Assembly: GCA_947628665.1 (NCBI GenBank)
Contig: CANRAU010000015.1
Span: forward strand, 1-44,868
Direction: 5' to 3'
DNA length: 44,868 nt
DNA from: an uncultured Clostridia bacterium
GTDB taxonomy: Bacteria > Bacillota > Clostridia > Oscillospirales > Acutalibacteraceae
The translations under genes and the position numbers were made by a program. Below are positions 32,632-40,775 of the stretch, piece by piece. The notes beneath the pieces are model-generated. The model was not told where the DNA came from. It ran no database searches and saw only the letters and a program-made list of their open reading frames with translations. Each line of letters opens with the position of its first letter. The first letter of the stretch is position 1.

Positions 32632-35600
32632 TTATTTGCGCAGTGCTTTCAGCCTTTCGGCGACCTCCGTTGTTTTGGGGTGATCGTCGCCGAACAATTC
32701 CCGCCGGATCTCCCACGCCGTTTGATAATGATCGGTAGCCGTCGCAAGGTCGTTTGTCTGTTCATATGCTCTGCCTAAACGGAAATCCAGCGCCGCCGTC
32801 ACTCTATCGTGCGGAACATACAGAATCCGCGCCATGTCGAGGGCTTTTTCCAAATGTGCCTTTGCATCGTCATACCTGCCCATCTCCAAGTAGGCCGTTC
32901 CAAGTCTATTGTAGCAAAACAAAACCGTACTGTTGACTGCCTGATTGCCGTATGCTTCTTTGGCACACGCCAGCGCCTGCTCTCCGTGGTCGAGCGCCTC
33001 AGGATAGCGTTTCCATGCAGTATATAATTGGCACAGATCGTAATGCGCGTATGAAATAGCTCCTATCTTGTTTCGCCGCACGCGAAAATCGAGATTTTCA
33101 AGCAACAATTTTTCGGCCAAATCGTAGTTTTTAGCATTGATATATAGAAAGCCAAGTTGCCGCATGCAACTATAATATTGGGGGCTGTCGGCGCCTTTTT
33201 CCTTGGCATAAATTTCCGCCGCCTCTTTCAAAACCGATTCCGCCTCGTCAAATCTTCCGGATAACCAATAGGTGCCGCCGAGGGTTTTCAACGTGACCGC
33301 GTATGAAATGCCGCCCTGTTTTCCCATCTTCGCTCGGATTTCCAGCGCTTTTCGTGCGTGCTCTTCCGCTTGTCTGTATTTCCCGATACCGTTATACAAC
33401 GATGCGAGACGGCGATGTAGGACGGCAACGCTCTCCTCTTCTTCTCCAAACAGTTGTTCTCGAATCAAAAGAGCATTCAGATCACATTCCTCCGCAAACG
33501 ACGGATCTACGTGCAGGCTTGCCTTAGCCGAGGAATCATCGTACAGTTCACCTAAGTGACTATATATATCCGCAGTCCTTCGGCTGATTTTGCCGTAAAG
33601 CTTTATCGCCATATCCAGGGCTTTTTCCAGATATTCCTTTGCTTCGGCAACTTTTCCGGCATCCAAATGTGCATGTCCCAAAAAGATATAAGACTGCATG
33701 ATGGATTTATGGATTGCTCCTTTTCCATATGCCTTTTCCGTAAACTCTATGGACAATTCCCCGTGTTCAATCGCCTTTGCATACAAACCCATGGAACGAT
33801 ACAGAATACATAGCTTCCGATGCACACTTGCAATATCGGCAGGATCTTCCTTCCGGATACGAAATTCCAGCGCTTTAAGCAGCAATTCTTCCGACAAATC
33901 GTATTGATCGGTCAGGGTGTATAAATTGCCAAGTCCTTCCAAACAATCATAATAGGATGAGCTTTCATCACCCTCCGCGTTCAAAAAAACGTTCGACGCT
34001 TCCTGATAAGCCAGCTCTGCGTCCTCATATTTATCCGATGACTTGTAAACGTTTCCAAGTCCTTTTAATGCTAACGCATAGGAAGTGCTGTCTTTTCCTT
34101 TAAGCATGGCAAAAATGTCCAACGCTTTGCGTACATGCTCCTCCGCCTGCTTGTATTTTCCGATATCGTTATAGAGCGATGCTAAATAACGGTGAGACAT
34201 AGCAACGTCCGAGTTTTTTTCCCCGAATATCCGCTCCCGAATCGCCAGTGCTTTCAGGTGGCACGTTTCTTTCAATGCGACATTTATGTATGAGCCAATC
34301 CGAGACGAAAATTTGCGCAGAAAATCGGCGGTGGCGGCGGTATCAACCGCATGCTTGCAGATATTGGCCAAAAGGTCGGTATAAATGGCGAGTAGCTCGT
34401 TTCGCTCCTCATTCGGCATTTCTCCGAGCTTGTGTTCCTCGGAATAGGCAAGCACGTTTTCCGCCATTTTTTTATACGGCTCATCCGCATATTCCACAGT
34501 TCCCGCCACTAAATCCGCGATCACCGGATGCAGCGAGATCCGATCTGCCGATTTATCGTGTCGAATCCATCCTCCCTCCGTCAGGGAGTTGACGGTGTCG
34601 TAATCCGATAGCTCGCACCAATCGTGAAACAGTTCGGCGGATATACCCGCGTGGGAAATCAGCGAAAGGTTTGCAAGAATATATTTCTCGTTTTCGTCCA
34701 GTCTCGAAAGGTCAAACAACATTCGGATATGCTCGTATGCGCTTTGCGCGGAGAGAGTACCGTCTTTTCCGGAGCGCACCTTTTCCTTTCCGCTTTCGCC
34801 GATACCGCCTTCTTTCAGCTTTTCGAGCATCTGTTTCGGCCGGATACGACCCGCCGCCATCTGCTTTGCCAACAGTTCAACGGTCATGGTATGCCCGTCA
34901 AACAGGTCGATCATCTGTTCGACGCAGTCGTTTTCCTCCGCAGTCAGCGGTTTGGTATAATATTGATCAAAGATTTTCCGAACGTCTTTTTCGTCCAATA
35001 ACGTCCCCACGGTGAGCGATGCGTATCCGTATTCCGAAAAATCACGCCTTGTGGTGACCAATATTTTGCAGTTCAGATCCAAAAGCGATTTCAGATCCGG
35101 ATCGCCGGAGCGTTCTAAGTCGCGATCCATATTATCCACGATCAGAAGCGTCCTTTCGTCGCAAAGTTCGCGAAGCTTGTACATCTTTCGGGCATAATAA
35201 TCCTCAAGAGCTTCTTCGTTCCCGCGCTGGAACGAAGAAATCGGAATCCCGACGTCGTCCGTAACAAGCGAGCGTGCGTCGCTGATATACGGTGCGAAAA
35301 GGACCGTGTCGTAGTCCTTCAAATGTTTCAGGGCATAACGCTTTGCAAGCTCACTTTTCCCAATACCGCCGATTCCCGTTAAGAACAGAACGCCGGTTTC
35401 GCAGAGTTTTTCGTGAATTTTTTCCAGTTCTCCGTCACGCCCCACAAAGAACTCCCGCGCCGCCGGAAGGTTGCTTTTCAGATACGGCGTTTCGGGATTC
35501 GATACACGAATCAGCTCGTCTAAACTTGCAATCAGCTCATCTGCCGAAGAATATCTTTTCTCTGCCGATGTGCAGATGGTGCGGCGGAACAAATTGTCTA

Positions 35601-36411
35601 AAAGCGGGAAGATCTTGGGCGATACATCTCCCGAAATTTGAATTTCACGCGGATAGTCTGAAAAGCTGCGGCGTTCCCAGCGCTGAGAATGTCTGCCAAA
35701 CAGTTTGAAAAAAATAATTTCACCAACGGCAAACAAATCCGTCGCCGGGCAAACCGGCTTTTGAAGAATTTGCTCGGGAGCCGCCCAGCTTTGGGTATAG
35801 GAAAGACTTTTGGTGTTTTCCGACCCACAAATCGGCGTTACGCTGTCAAAATCGAACAGCATTACGTCCTCCACGGTTTGCGATTCCGGGCGGACAAATA
35901 TATTGTCCGGTTTGATGTCCAGATGCAGAAAACCCGCCTTGTGGTAGTTGCCCAACACCTGTGTCAAGGTTCGCATACGCCGCATCAGGTCATAGACGGA
36001 GCGCTCGGAAACACCGTCGTAGGTTCGTCCGCTGAAACAGGTCATATCGATATATTTCGTGCCGTTTGCCGAATAATAGCCCTGCACGTTACAGGTATAA
36101 TTCTTTAACTGGACTTCGGATAACCGAATCGCCTTTTGCCGTTCGCAGCCCTCACGGAATCGCTGCAATCCGCGGTCAAACAGATCCTTTTTATCCTCCG
36201 GAACGATCAGTCTGCCCGATTCATCCCTTTGAATATCCATATGCTTGGGATAATATTCTTTAAGCAGATGCTCGGTATTGTCGAAACAGACGGCGCGATA
36301 CACGATGCAGGACGCCCCGCGACCAATCTCCTCTTTCACGGTAAAGTAAACGTCACTTCTTTCCGTGAATACAATGGTGTTGCTGATTTGGTTAAGCGGG
36401 ATTCTTTCCAT
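32632..36411 (-). CDS. Protein kinase-STAND ATPase-TPR fusion
   Basis: 1259 aa from ATG 36411 (GGAGG 9 nt upstream). Residues 20-300 are a Ser/Thr kinase with all key residues: Gly loop EIGRGASCIVYRA, Lys51, HLDIKPDN (163-170), DFD (187-189), APEQ. Residues 320-640 are an NB-ARC-like STAND ATPase: FVGRDGELEKI, P-loop GIGGIGKS (346-353), Walker B LLIVDNMD (421-428), ILVTTRRDF, HTMTVELLAKQM, and LHPVIADLV at the winged helix. From about 690 to the end are a dozen TPRs of the kinesin-light-chain type (LGNVYKSSDKYEDAELAYQEA and so on). There is no membrane helix. STAND proteins oligomerise when the repeats sense a ligand; here the effector would be the kinase. An antiphage or signalling role is inferred from the island context. 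Confidence 0.9.
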   Translation of the reverse strand: MERIPLNQISNTIVFTERSDVYFTVKEEIGRGASCIVYRAVCFDNTEHLLKEYYPKHMDIQRDESGRLIVPEDKKDLFDRGLQRFREGCERQKAIRLSEVQLKNYTCNVQGYYSANGTKYIDMTCFSGRTYDGVSERSVYDLMRRMRTLTQVLGNYHKAGFLHLDIKPDNIFVRPESQTVEDVMLFDFDSVTPICGSENTKSLSYTQSWAAPEQILQKPVCPATDLFAVGEIIFFKLFGRHSQRWERRSFSDYPREIQISGDVSPKIFPLLDNLFRRTICTSAEKRYSSADELIASLDELIRVSNPETPYLKSNLPAAREFFVGRDGELEKIHEKLCETGVLFLTGIGGIGKSELAKRYALKHLKDYDTVLFAPYISDARSLVTDDVGIPISSFQRGNEEALEDYYARKMYKLRELCDERTLLIVDNMDRDLERSGDPDLKSLLDLNCKILVTTRRDFSEYGYASLTVGTLLDEKDVRKIFDQYYTKPLTAEENDCVEQMIDLFDGHTMTVELLAKQMAAGRIRPKQMLEKLKEGGIGESGKEKVRSGKDGTLSAQSAYEHIRMLFDLSRLDENEKYILANLSLISHAGISAELFHDWCELSDYDTVNSLTEGGWIRHDKSADRISLHPVIADLVAGTVEYADEPYKKMAENVLAYSEEHKLGEMPNEERNELLAIYTDLLANICKHAVDTAATADFLRKFSSRIGSYINVALKETCHLKALAIRERIFGEKNSDVAMSHRYLASLYNDIGKYKQAEEHVRKALDIFAMLKGKDSTSYALALKGLGNVYKSSDKYEDAELAYQEASNVFLNAEGDESSSYYDCLEGLGNLYTLTDQYDLSEELLLKALEFRIRKEDPADIASVHRKLCILYRSMGLYAKAIEHGELSIEFTEKAYGKGAIHKSIMQSYIFLGHAHLDAGKVAEAKEYLEKALDMAIKLYGKISRRTADIYSHLGELYDDSSAKASLHVDPSFAEECDLNALLIREQLFGEEEESVAVLHRRLASLYNGIGKYRQAEEHARKALEIRAKMGKQGGISYAVTLKTLGGTYWLSGRFDEAESVLKEAAEIYAKEKGADSPQYYSCMRQLGFLYINAKNYDLAEKLLLENLDFRVRRNKIGAISYAHYDLCQLYTAWKRYPEALDHGEQALACAKEAYGNQAVNSTVLFCYNRLGTAYLEMGRYDDAKAHLEKALDMARILYVPHDRVTAALDFRLGRAYEQTNDLATATDHYQTAWEIRRELFGDDHPKTTEVAERLKALRK

Positions 36412-36434
36412 CTTCTCATTCCTCCTGTGAAGCC

Positions 36435-36463
36435 ATTGTATCACACGGGGCGGTCGCTTTTGC
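36435..36463 (-). promoter_or_regulatory. Kinase-gene promoter with the shared box
   Basis: Minus strand GCAAAA, 17 bp containing CCCCGTGTGA, TACAAT, leaving a leader of about 17 nt that holds AGGAGG. Same box and spacing as the two NYN promoters. Confidence 0.6.
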
Positions 36464-36509
36464 GAAAAGAGTTTGTAAAGCCGGAATATGTGGTCTTCTT
36501 TGTGTTTGC

Positions 36510-37703
36510 TTATTCCTCTGGCTCGTCCGCTTCTTCAAAATCCCGCAGATAATATTCTTCGATCAGATCGTGCAGCGTGTCAAGTGGGTCGGTCGACATC
36601 GCGCAATATCCGAACATACAATCGAAGGGATTGAGCCAGTAAAGCCGACCGTATCCGCAGCGAGCCAGCATTTCGTTTATCTCGTCGGTCAAATCGTCAT
36701 AAATGCCGCTGTTTTCTAATTCTTCCTTGTTATTCAACTTCACCGTGGCTGTGTAATCATAAAATTGCAGCACGATAAGCGCGCGACGAACAACGTCAAA
36801 AGAGGCGATCCCCTTTTCGATCTGCGCAAACTGTTCCTCCTGCGGCCAGTTTTTGCGTATGTATTCCGGAAATCTGGATTTGTTAATGGAGCGGGAATAT
36901 ACCGGCTTCCCGTTTTTCGTTGCCCTCGCATTGTATCCGTATATAACTTGAAGCAGGTTGCCGACGCTTTCAACCTGTTGAAAATCATACCGATCCGGTT
37001 CTATTGCCAAATCGCGATCCACTTCTTGCTGTGCAATCTCTTTGCAGTGCTCCAACAGGTTCGCAAATTCCTTTTGCGCGGTTTGATTCTTCTTCGCAAA
37101 ACCTGCGCGGTTTTCACAAATGTAGGCAACAAGCTCGTCTTTGTCTTTGATTTCACAAAGGCGATCGCGGATCTGCGCGGTTAGCTCGTCCGCATCGGGA
37201 TTATCCGAAATTTCATCCGGAATATTTTTAATGATCTCTTCGGCGTCTTTATATTTCAAGCCGTTCCTCATACAGAAAAAATAGACCGCTTCTTCTATAT
37301 TCTTATGGTAAAACGGACGCTCCAAATACGCTTTCAGGAAAAATTCCTTCGTCTGTTTTTCGTTCATATGCAGTGCAAAGCATAAACCGTAAATGTTGTT
37401 TCTACCCTTTTGATCCGATTTTGGCATACCCTTATTCAACCAGTTTGAGAGTGTTTGCCGACTTATTCCGACGCCTTCCTCCTTGCACCGATCTAAAACA
37501 AACTTTACCAGTAGGTCCGTGTCTTCTTTTTTGCCCTCGTAACCGCAACACTCACAAGCCATTTTGTGCACATAGCGGACAAAGTTTTTCAAAGGATCGA
37601 ATTTCTCCATCTTTTCCCTGCCCGGTAGCTCTTCCTTTTCAAAATCATATGCAAAAAATTCATCTTCAACCATTTGCGTCAAGTCGTTATTTGAATACTC
37701 CAA
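36510..37703 (-). CDS. Large HTH protein paired with the kinase-STAND gene
   Basis: 397 aa from TTG 37703, chosen because GGAGG lies 9 nt upstream; the longer frame has no SD. Residues 45-60 have Cys-rich MACECCGYEG. Residues about 78-93, VGISRQTLSNWLNKG, look like a helix-turn-helix, followed by NNIYGLCFALHMNEKQTKEFFLKAYLERPFYHKN, a helical arrangement resembling domains found beside HTH modules. The rest is acidic and helical with a possible coiled coil (200-270); the C-terminus is acidic (YLRDFEEADEPEE). No catalytic motif was seen. It could regulate the shared promoter box or the palindrome in its own promoter. I do not recognise the family. Confidence 0.7.
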   Translation of the reverse strand: MEYSNNDLTQMVEDEFFAYDFEKEELPGREKMEKFDPLKNFVRYVHKMACECCGYEGKKEDTDLLVKFVLDRCKEEGVGISRQTLSNWLNKGMPKSDQKGRNNIYGLCFALHMNEKQTKEFFLKAYLERPFYHKNIEEAVYFFCMRNGLKYKDAEEIIKNIPDEISDNPDADELTAQIRDRLCEIKDKDELVAYICENRAGFAKKNQTAQKEFANLLEHCKEIAQQEVDRDLAIEPDRYDFQQVESVGNLLQVIYGYNARATKNGKPVYSRSINKSRFPEYIRKNWPQEEQFAQIEKGIASFDVVRRALIVLQFYDYTATVKLNNKEELENSGIYDDLTDEINEMLARCGYGRLYWLNPFDCMFGYCAMSTDPLDTLHDLIEEYYLRDFEEADEPEE

Positions 37704-37767
37704 CCCTTTCACCCTCCGTTGATCATTGTATATTTTTCGATAAATATGCGTGTGATCAAAATGAAAA

Positions 37768-37810
37768 CATACCATGGTATGATTGTAACATGAAAATATA
37801 CATTTTTCAA
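37768..37810 (-). promoter_or_regulatory. Promoter and palindromic operator of the HTH gene
   Basis: Minus strand TTGAAA (37805-37810), 17 bp, TACAAT (37782-37787). Immediately downstream, over the expected transcription start, lies the perfect 14 bp palindrome CATACCATGGTATG (37768-37781), well placed for autorepression. Confidence 0.75.
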
Positions 37811-38056
37811 TTTGAAGATTATCCGTTTTCCTCCAAGGTACCGCCACGGTGGGGATTGATGGTGTTTTCCACTTCGGTATAATATTTTTGATTGCTGGCA
37901 GTTCTCGTATAACCACTATTTCATCCGCACAACACGACATTTGTTTGCCTTTATAATGATGAGATCGATACTGAATAAATACCGATCCTAATAAAATACG
38001 ATAAAAAGTTTCATTTTTCTAAAACATTATCGACTTTTCGCCTATTTAAAATTTTT
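37811..38056. other. Non-coding stretch upstream of the HTH gene
   Basis: AT-rich and without a gene I can support. A 33-codon stop-to-stop stretch on the minus strand (containing YYTEVENTINPHRGGTLEENG-like sequence, about 37815-37920) could be a gene fragment but matches nothing I know. Confidence 0.4.
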
Positions 38057-38277
38057 CATATCATCAAAATAGCATCAAACCGGCGGTAGCGTGCGTTAAT
38101 AACCAAAAACTCCGCAACGGTGCGGATTTTGGGGTGATTAGATGTTCCCTAATATTTCTCCTACAGTCGCTCCAAAACCGCGTGCAGTGGGGCGCGGGTT
38201 GCCGGTGGCAACCTCTGCGCAGGCAGAAGCGCCGACCAAGCCGGCAGGTGAAAACAAGTCCTTCTGCCCCTGTCAAA
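38057..38277 (+). other. att-like scar B derived from tRNA-Trp
   Basis: Same order as scar A: arm-like repeat TCATCAAAATAGCATCAAA (38061-38079), 90 bp conserved with scar A, core CTCCAAAACCGCGTGC (38170-38185), 69 bp without a match, then 23 bases of the tRNA-Trp 3' end (38255-38277, one mismatch). It marks the right end of the island. Confidence 0.7.
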
Positions 38278-38312
38278 TCTATCCCTGCCGCTTTTGCGGC
38301 GGGGACAGATTT
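38275..38312 (+). terminator. Hairpin behind scar B
   Basis: AAATCTATCCCTGCCGC pairs with GCGGCGGGGACAGATTT over a TTTT loop. It is equivalent to the hairpins behind tRNA-Trp and scar A. Confidence 0.6.
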
Positions 38313-38441
38313 CGTTATGGGTAAAAGACGAAGCCTAGGCACGCGGTCTATAGGTGCATCCGTCGATTTTTCGGCTTGATCGGAGGTCTCTTTGTCCGCT
38401 GTCTGACCATCGTCTGGCTTTTTCTTCTTTTCTTTGTTCAT
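38282..38441 (-). pseudogene. Start of a small hydrophilic gene running into scar B
   Basis: AAGGAGAC precedes ATG 38441. The first 40 residues are highly charged (NKEKKKKPDDGQTADKETSDQ), after which the frame enters the hairpin and the tRNA-like scar and has no protein-like character. Most likely the 3' part was replaced at the integration junction. A real short protein cannot be excluded. Confidence 0.4.
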
Positions 38442-38471
38442 TTTTTGTCTCCTTGCTTAAAAATGGGTATG

Positions 38472-38502
38472 AAAAAAGCACCTATCTTTCGATAAGTGCT
38501 TC
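38472..38502 (-). terminator. Terminator of the 38.5-39.0 kb minus-strand genes
   Basis: Minus strand AAGCACTTATC pairs with GATAGGTGCTT over GAAA and is followed by a T run. Confidence 0.8.
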
Positions 38503-38537
38503 TATCAACAAATCAAAATCCTTTTACGATTGAAAAT

Positions 38538-38822
38538 TTAGTTTTTATTTTTCCGCATGTGTTCGGGCAAATAACTATCTTCAATACCCGGAATTTGAAC
38601 GTAATGTGGGCAATCGAAATGGTGGCCGTCCAAGTATAACGGTTTTTCTCCGAAGATATCACATACCGGCTCATCCCATGTGCCATATTTCATATCAATA
38701 TGTGTACAGCTTATGCAAAGTGGTGTTATTACTCTCCCCAAAAGCGGCGCTTCAAGATTGCTCTTTGCCTTGTCGCACTCTTTGCGGTACTCTTCCATGA
38801 TTTCTTCACTAAATTCATTCAT
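38538..38822 (-). CDS. Small Cys-containing protein of unknown function
   Basis: 94 aa. Middle segment ITPLCISCTHIDMKYGTWDEPVCDIFGEKP, then GHHFDCPHY. Cys/His spacing (C-x2-C...C...H-x3-C-x2-H) suggests a metal site. GAGGTG lies upstream of ATG, inside the last codons of the preceding frame, so the two are coupled. A terminator follows. I do not recognise the family. Confidence 0.6.
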   Translation of the reverse strand: MNEFSEEIMEEYRKECDKAKSNLEAPLLGRVITPLCISCTHIDMKYGTWDEPVCDIFGEKPLYLDGHHFDCPHYVQIPGIEDSYLPEHMRKNKN

Positions 38823-38824
38823 GG

Positions 38825-39055
38825 TTAAAACACCTCAGCAACAATAATAAATTTACCTTTGAATTTCTGTGCTTCTATTATACGATATTCCGCTCTGTTT
38901 TGCAACACAATTTCGTATTCAGACGTTTTCCCGTTTAAACGGTTATAGGAGATTTCTTCCACATAAAGAGCACCGCCTTGTCCCTTTCTTTTTACAAGGA
39001 CAAGCTGTGTATGCGTTTTTACAGATAAGTGCAGAATCAAATTCACGATTTGCAC
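38825..39055 (-). CDS. Small protein of unknown function, start uncertain
   Basis: Up to 76 aa ending LNGKTSEYEIVLQNRAEYRIIEAQKFKGKFIIVAEVF, a beta-rich C-terminus that looks protein-like. The stop lies 2 nt before the next start. The N-terminus is doubtful: no SD precedes the ATG at 39055, and another frame over 38960-39060 encodes ACPCKKKGTRRCSLCGRN, a C-x-C...C-x2-C cluster. The gene may be 5'-truncated or frameshifted. Confidence 0.4.
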   Translation of the reverse strand: MQIVNLILHLSVKTHTQLVLVKRKGQGGALYVEEISYNRLNGKTSEYEIVLQNRAEYRIIEAQKFKGKFIIVAEVF

Positions 39056-39153
39056 AAAGTGTCACACAAAAAGAAATGCAACCCTAAAAGCCCGTCTTGA
39101 GGATTGGATTTTTCCAACCCGTGAGGCGAGTTTCGTTAATCCGCAAAAATTCA

Positions 39154-39187
39154 AGTCGCGCAACCATGCGGGTTTGCGCGATTTTCC
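39154..39187 (+). terminator. Hairpin before the TetR operon
   Basis: TCGCGCAACC pairs with GGTTTGCGCGA and is followed by TTTTCC. It insulates the operon promoter from upstream transcription. Confidence 0.6.
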
Positions 39188-39249
39188 TTGTACAATTCGA
39201 GCCGATCAAAAGAGCTTTGCAACAAAAAGAAAAATTTTCTTTCAAGGTA

Positions 39250-39300
39250 TTGACACGGTGTCAGAATAGTGCTATGCTAATTGTGCTGACATGGTGTCAG
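39250..39300 (+). promoter_or_regulatory. Promoter of the redox operon with two TetR-type operators
   Basis: TTGACA (39250-39255), 17 bp, TATGCT (39273-39278). TGACACGGTGTCA (39251-39263) is a palindrome covering the -35, and CTGACATGGTGTCAG (39286-39300) covers the start region, 36 bp centre to centre. The TetR gene is second in the operon, so autorepression is likely. Confidence 0.8.
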
Positions 39301-39332
39301 AACCAATTTGCAAGTCAGGAGGGGTCGGATTC

Positions 39333-39887
39333 ATGAAGAAAAATGTCGGATCGTTGCTTGCGCTTTATCCCACGCCGGTGACGATCATCGGCGCTATGAA
39401 CGGCGAAAAGCCCACATGGACTTTGGTCGCGCATGTTGGGATTATCGGCCATGACCGAGTACTGGTCAGTCTTGACGCACCGCACTTCATCAATAGGTGC
39501 ATTCGGGACACGAAAAAGCTCTCGATCAACCTTGTGAATGAGGTTATGCTGCCGGAGGCAGACTATGTAGGCTCGGTCAGCGGCGCGAAAGCAGATAAGT
39601 CCGCTGTGTTTGCATATGATCTTGGGGATGCGGGAGCGCCGATCATCCGCAAATCTCCGCTGACCATGGAGTGCAGCGTCGAGGATGTCTACAACACCCC
39701 AAATTTTGAGAGCTTCATCTGCACCATCGACAACACCTATGTTGCAGAGGAACATTTGAATGAAAAAGGCAAGGTCAATTATGAGACCCTGAAACCGGTG
39801 CTGTTCGAGTTTCCTACCTACCAATATCTGAAAACCGGCGAAGTGATTGGAAAATGCCTGTCTTTCAAAAAGATGACGGAAAAATAA
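39333..39887 (+). CDS. Flavin reductase-like FMN-binding protein
   Basis: 184 aa of the split-barrel flavoprotein family. YPTPVTIIGAMNGEKPTWTLVAHVGIIGHDRVLVSL and the later KLSINLVNE, DKSAVF follow the flavin reductase pattern (T-x-A-x-x-x-x-x-x-x-P-x-x-x-x-x). It binds FMN and reduces or carries it. GGAGGGG precedes ATG 39333. First gene of the TetR-controlled operon. Substrate unknown; the flavodoxins downstream suggest a shared flavin-redox task. Confidence 0.85.
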   Translation: MKKNVGSLLALYPTPVTIIGAMNGEKPTWTLVAHVGIIGHDRVLVSLDAPHFINRCIRDTKKLSINLVNEVMLPEADYVGSVSGAKADKSAVFAYDLGDAGAPIIRKSPLTMECSVEDVYNTPNFESFICTIDNTYVAEEHLNEKGKVNYETLKPVLFEFPTYQYLKTGEVIGKCLSFKKMTEK

Positions 39888-39899
39888 GGAGGACGCAAG

Positions 39900-40523
39900 A
39901 TGCCAAAAGGATCACCGGAGCTGACCGAGGCTCGCAGAGAGGAAATCATCAACGCCTGCGAAAAACTCTATCAGACGATGAGCTTCAAGGAAATCACCAT
40001 CAAGGAAATTGGGAACGCAACCAGCTTTACACGCACCTCCATTTACAACTACTTCCAGACGAAAGAGGAAATCTTTCTCGCCCTGCTGAAGCGAGAATAT
40101 GAACTGTGGATCGCGTCATTGAGAAAGACAATGGAGCAGGTCGATACGATGACCAAAGATGCATTTGCCGCTATGCTGGCGCACTCTTTGGAAGAACGGG
40201 CGCAGCTTCTGAAAATCATGTCCATGAACCACTACGACATGGAAACCGGCAGCCGACCGGAGCATTTGAAAGATTTTAAGGTCGCGTATGGCGAATCCAT
40301 CCGCACGGTCATGGCCGCGCTCCATCAGTATTTCCCCGATATGGCAGTCCGGCAGAAACAGGATTTTATCTACACCTTTTTCCCGTTTATGTTCGGTATC
40401 TACCCTTACACATTCGTCACCGAAAAGCAGCGGACGGCGATGGAGGAAGCGGACGTCAATTATGTGTTTCTGTCGATTTATGAGATCACCTATAACTGCG
40501 TGAGAAAGCTGTTAGGAGGCTGA
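39900..40523 (+). CDS. TetR-family transcriptional regulator
   Basis: 207 aa. The N-terminal DNA-binding domain reads RREEIINACEKLYQTMSFKEITIKEIGNATSFTRTSIYNYFQTKEEIFLALLKREY, a textbook TetR HTH. The C-terminal ligand domain is helical. AAGGAGGAC precedes ATG, 12 bp after the flavin reductase. It probably binds the two TGACA-TGTCA palindromes at 39251-39300 and releases on an unknown ligand, perhaps an electrophile or quinone given the operon content. Confidence 0.92.
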   Translation: MPKGSPELTEARREEIINACEKLYQTMSFKEITIKEIGNATSFTRTSIYNYFQTKEEIFLALLKREYELWIASLRKTMEQVDTMTKDAFAAMLAHSLEERAQLLKIMSMNHYDMETGSRPEHLKDFKVAYGESIRTVMAALHQYFPDMAVRQKQDFIYTFFPFMFGIYPYTFVTEKQRTAMEEADVNYVFLSIYEITYNCVRKLLGG

Positions 40524-40577
40524 AATGAACATCCCCCCTCCCCACCTCCAAGGCGGCAGACTTCATTTTCGGAATTC

Positions 40578-40595
40578 GTGCGGCCATTGCCGCAC
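40578..40595 (+). other. Intercistronic hairpin
   Basis: GTGCGGC pairs with GCCGCAC over CATT, with no T run. It lies between tetR and the small ORF and may be a processing or stabilising element. Confidence 0.4.
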
Positions 40596-40646
40596 CTTGC
40601 CGCGCTACATAAGCGGGTAACCCCCATATGGAAAGGAGAATTGACT

Positions 40647-40745
40647 ATGTTGGAAGGGCTGGCGCAAAGTACGCTTGTTATGACCGGCGGCTATAAAACA
40701 CTTACCCACGACGAGATCGTGGAAATTTTCAGAAACAGTTTATAA
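40647..40745 (+). CDS. 32-aa ORF of unknown function
   Basis: ATG with AAAGGAGAATTGACT upstream. It reads MLEGLAQSTLVMTGGYKTLT, then HDEIVEIFRNSL. The good SD and its place in the operon support translation, but it could be the start of a shortened gene. No family recognised. Confidence 0.45.
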   Translation: MLEGLAQSTLVMTGGYKTLTHDEIVEIFRNSL

Positions 40746-40775
40746 CACATTTACGAATTTAAGGAGTGAAGAAAC

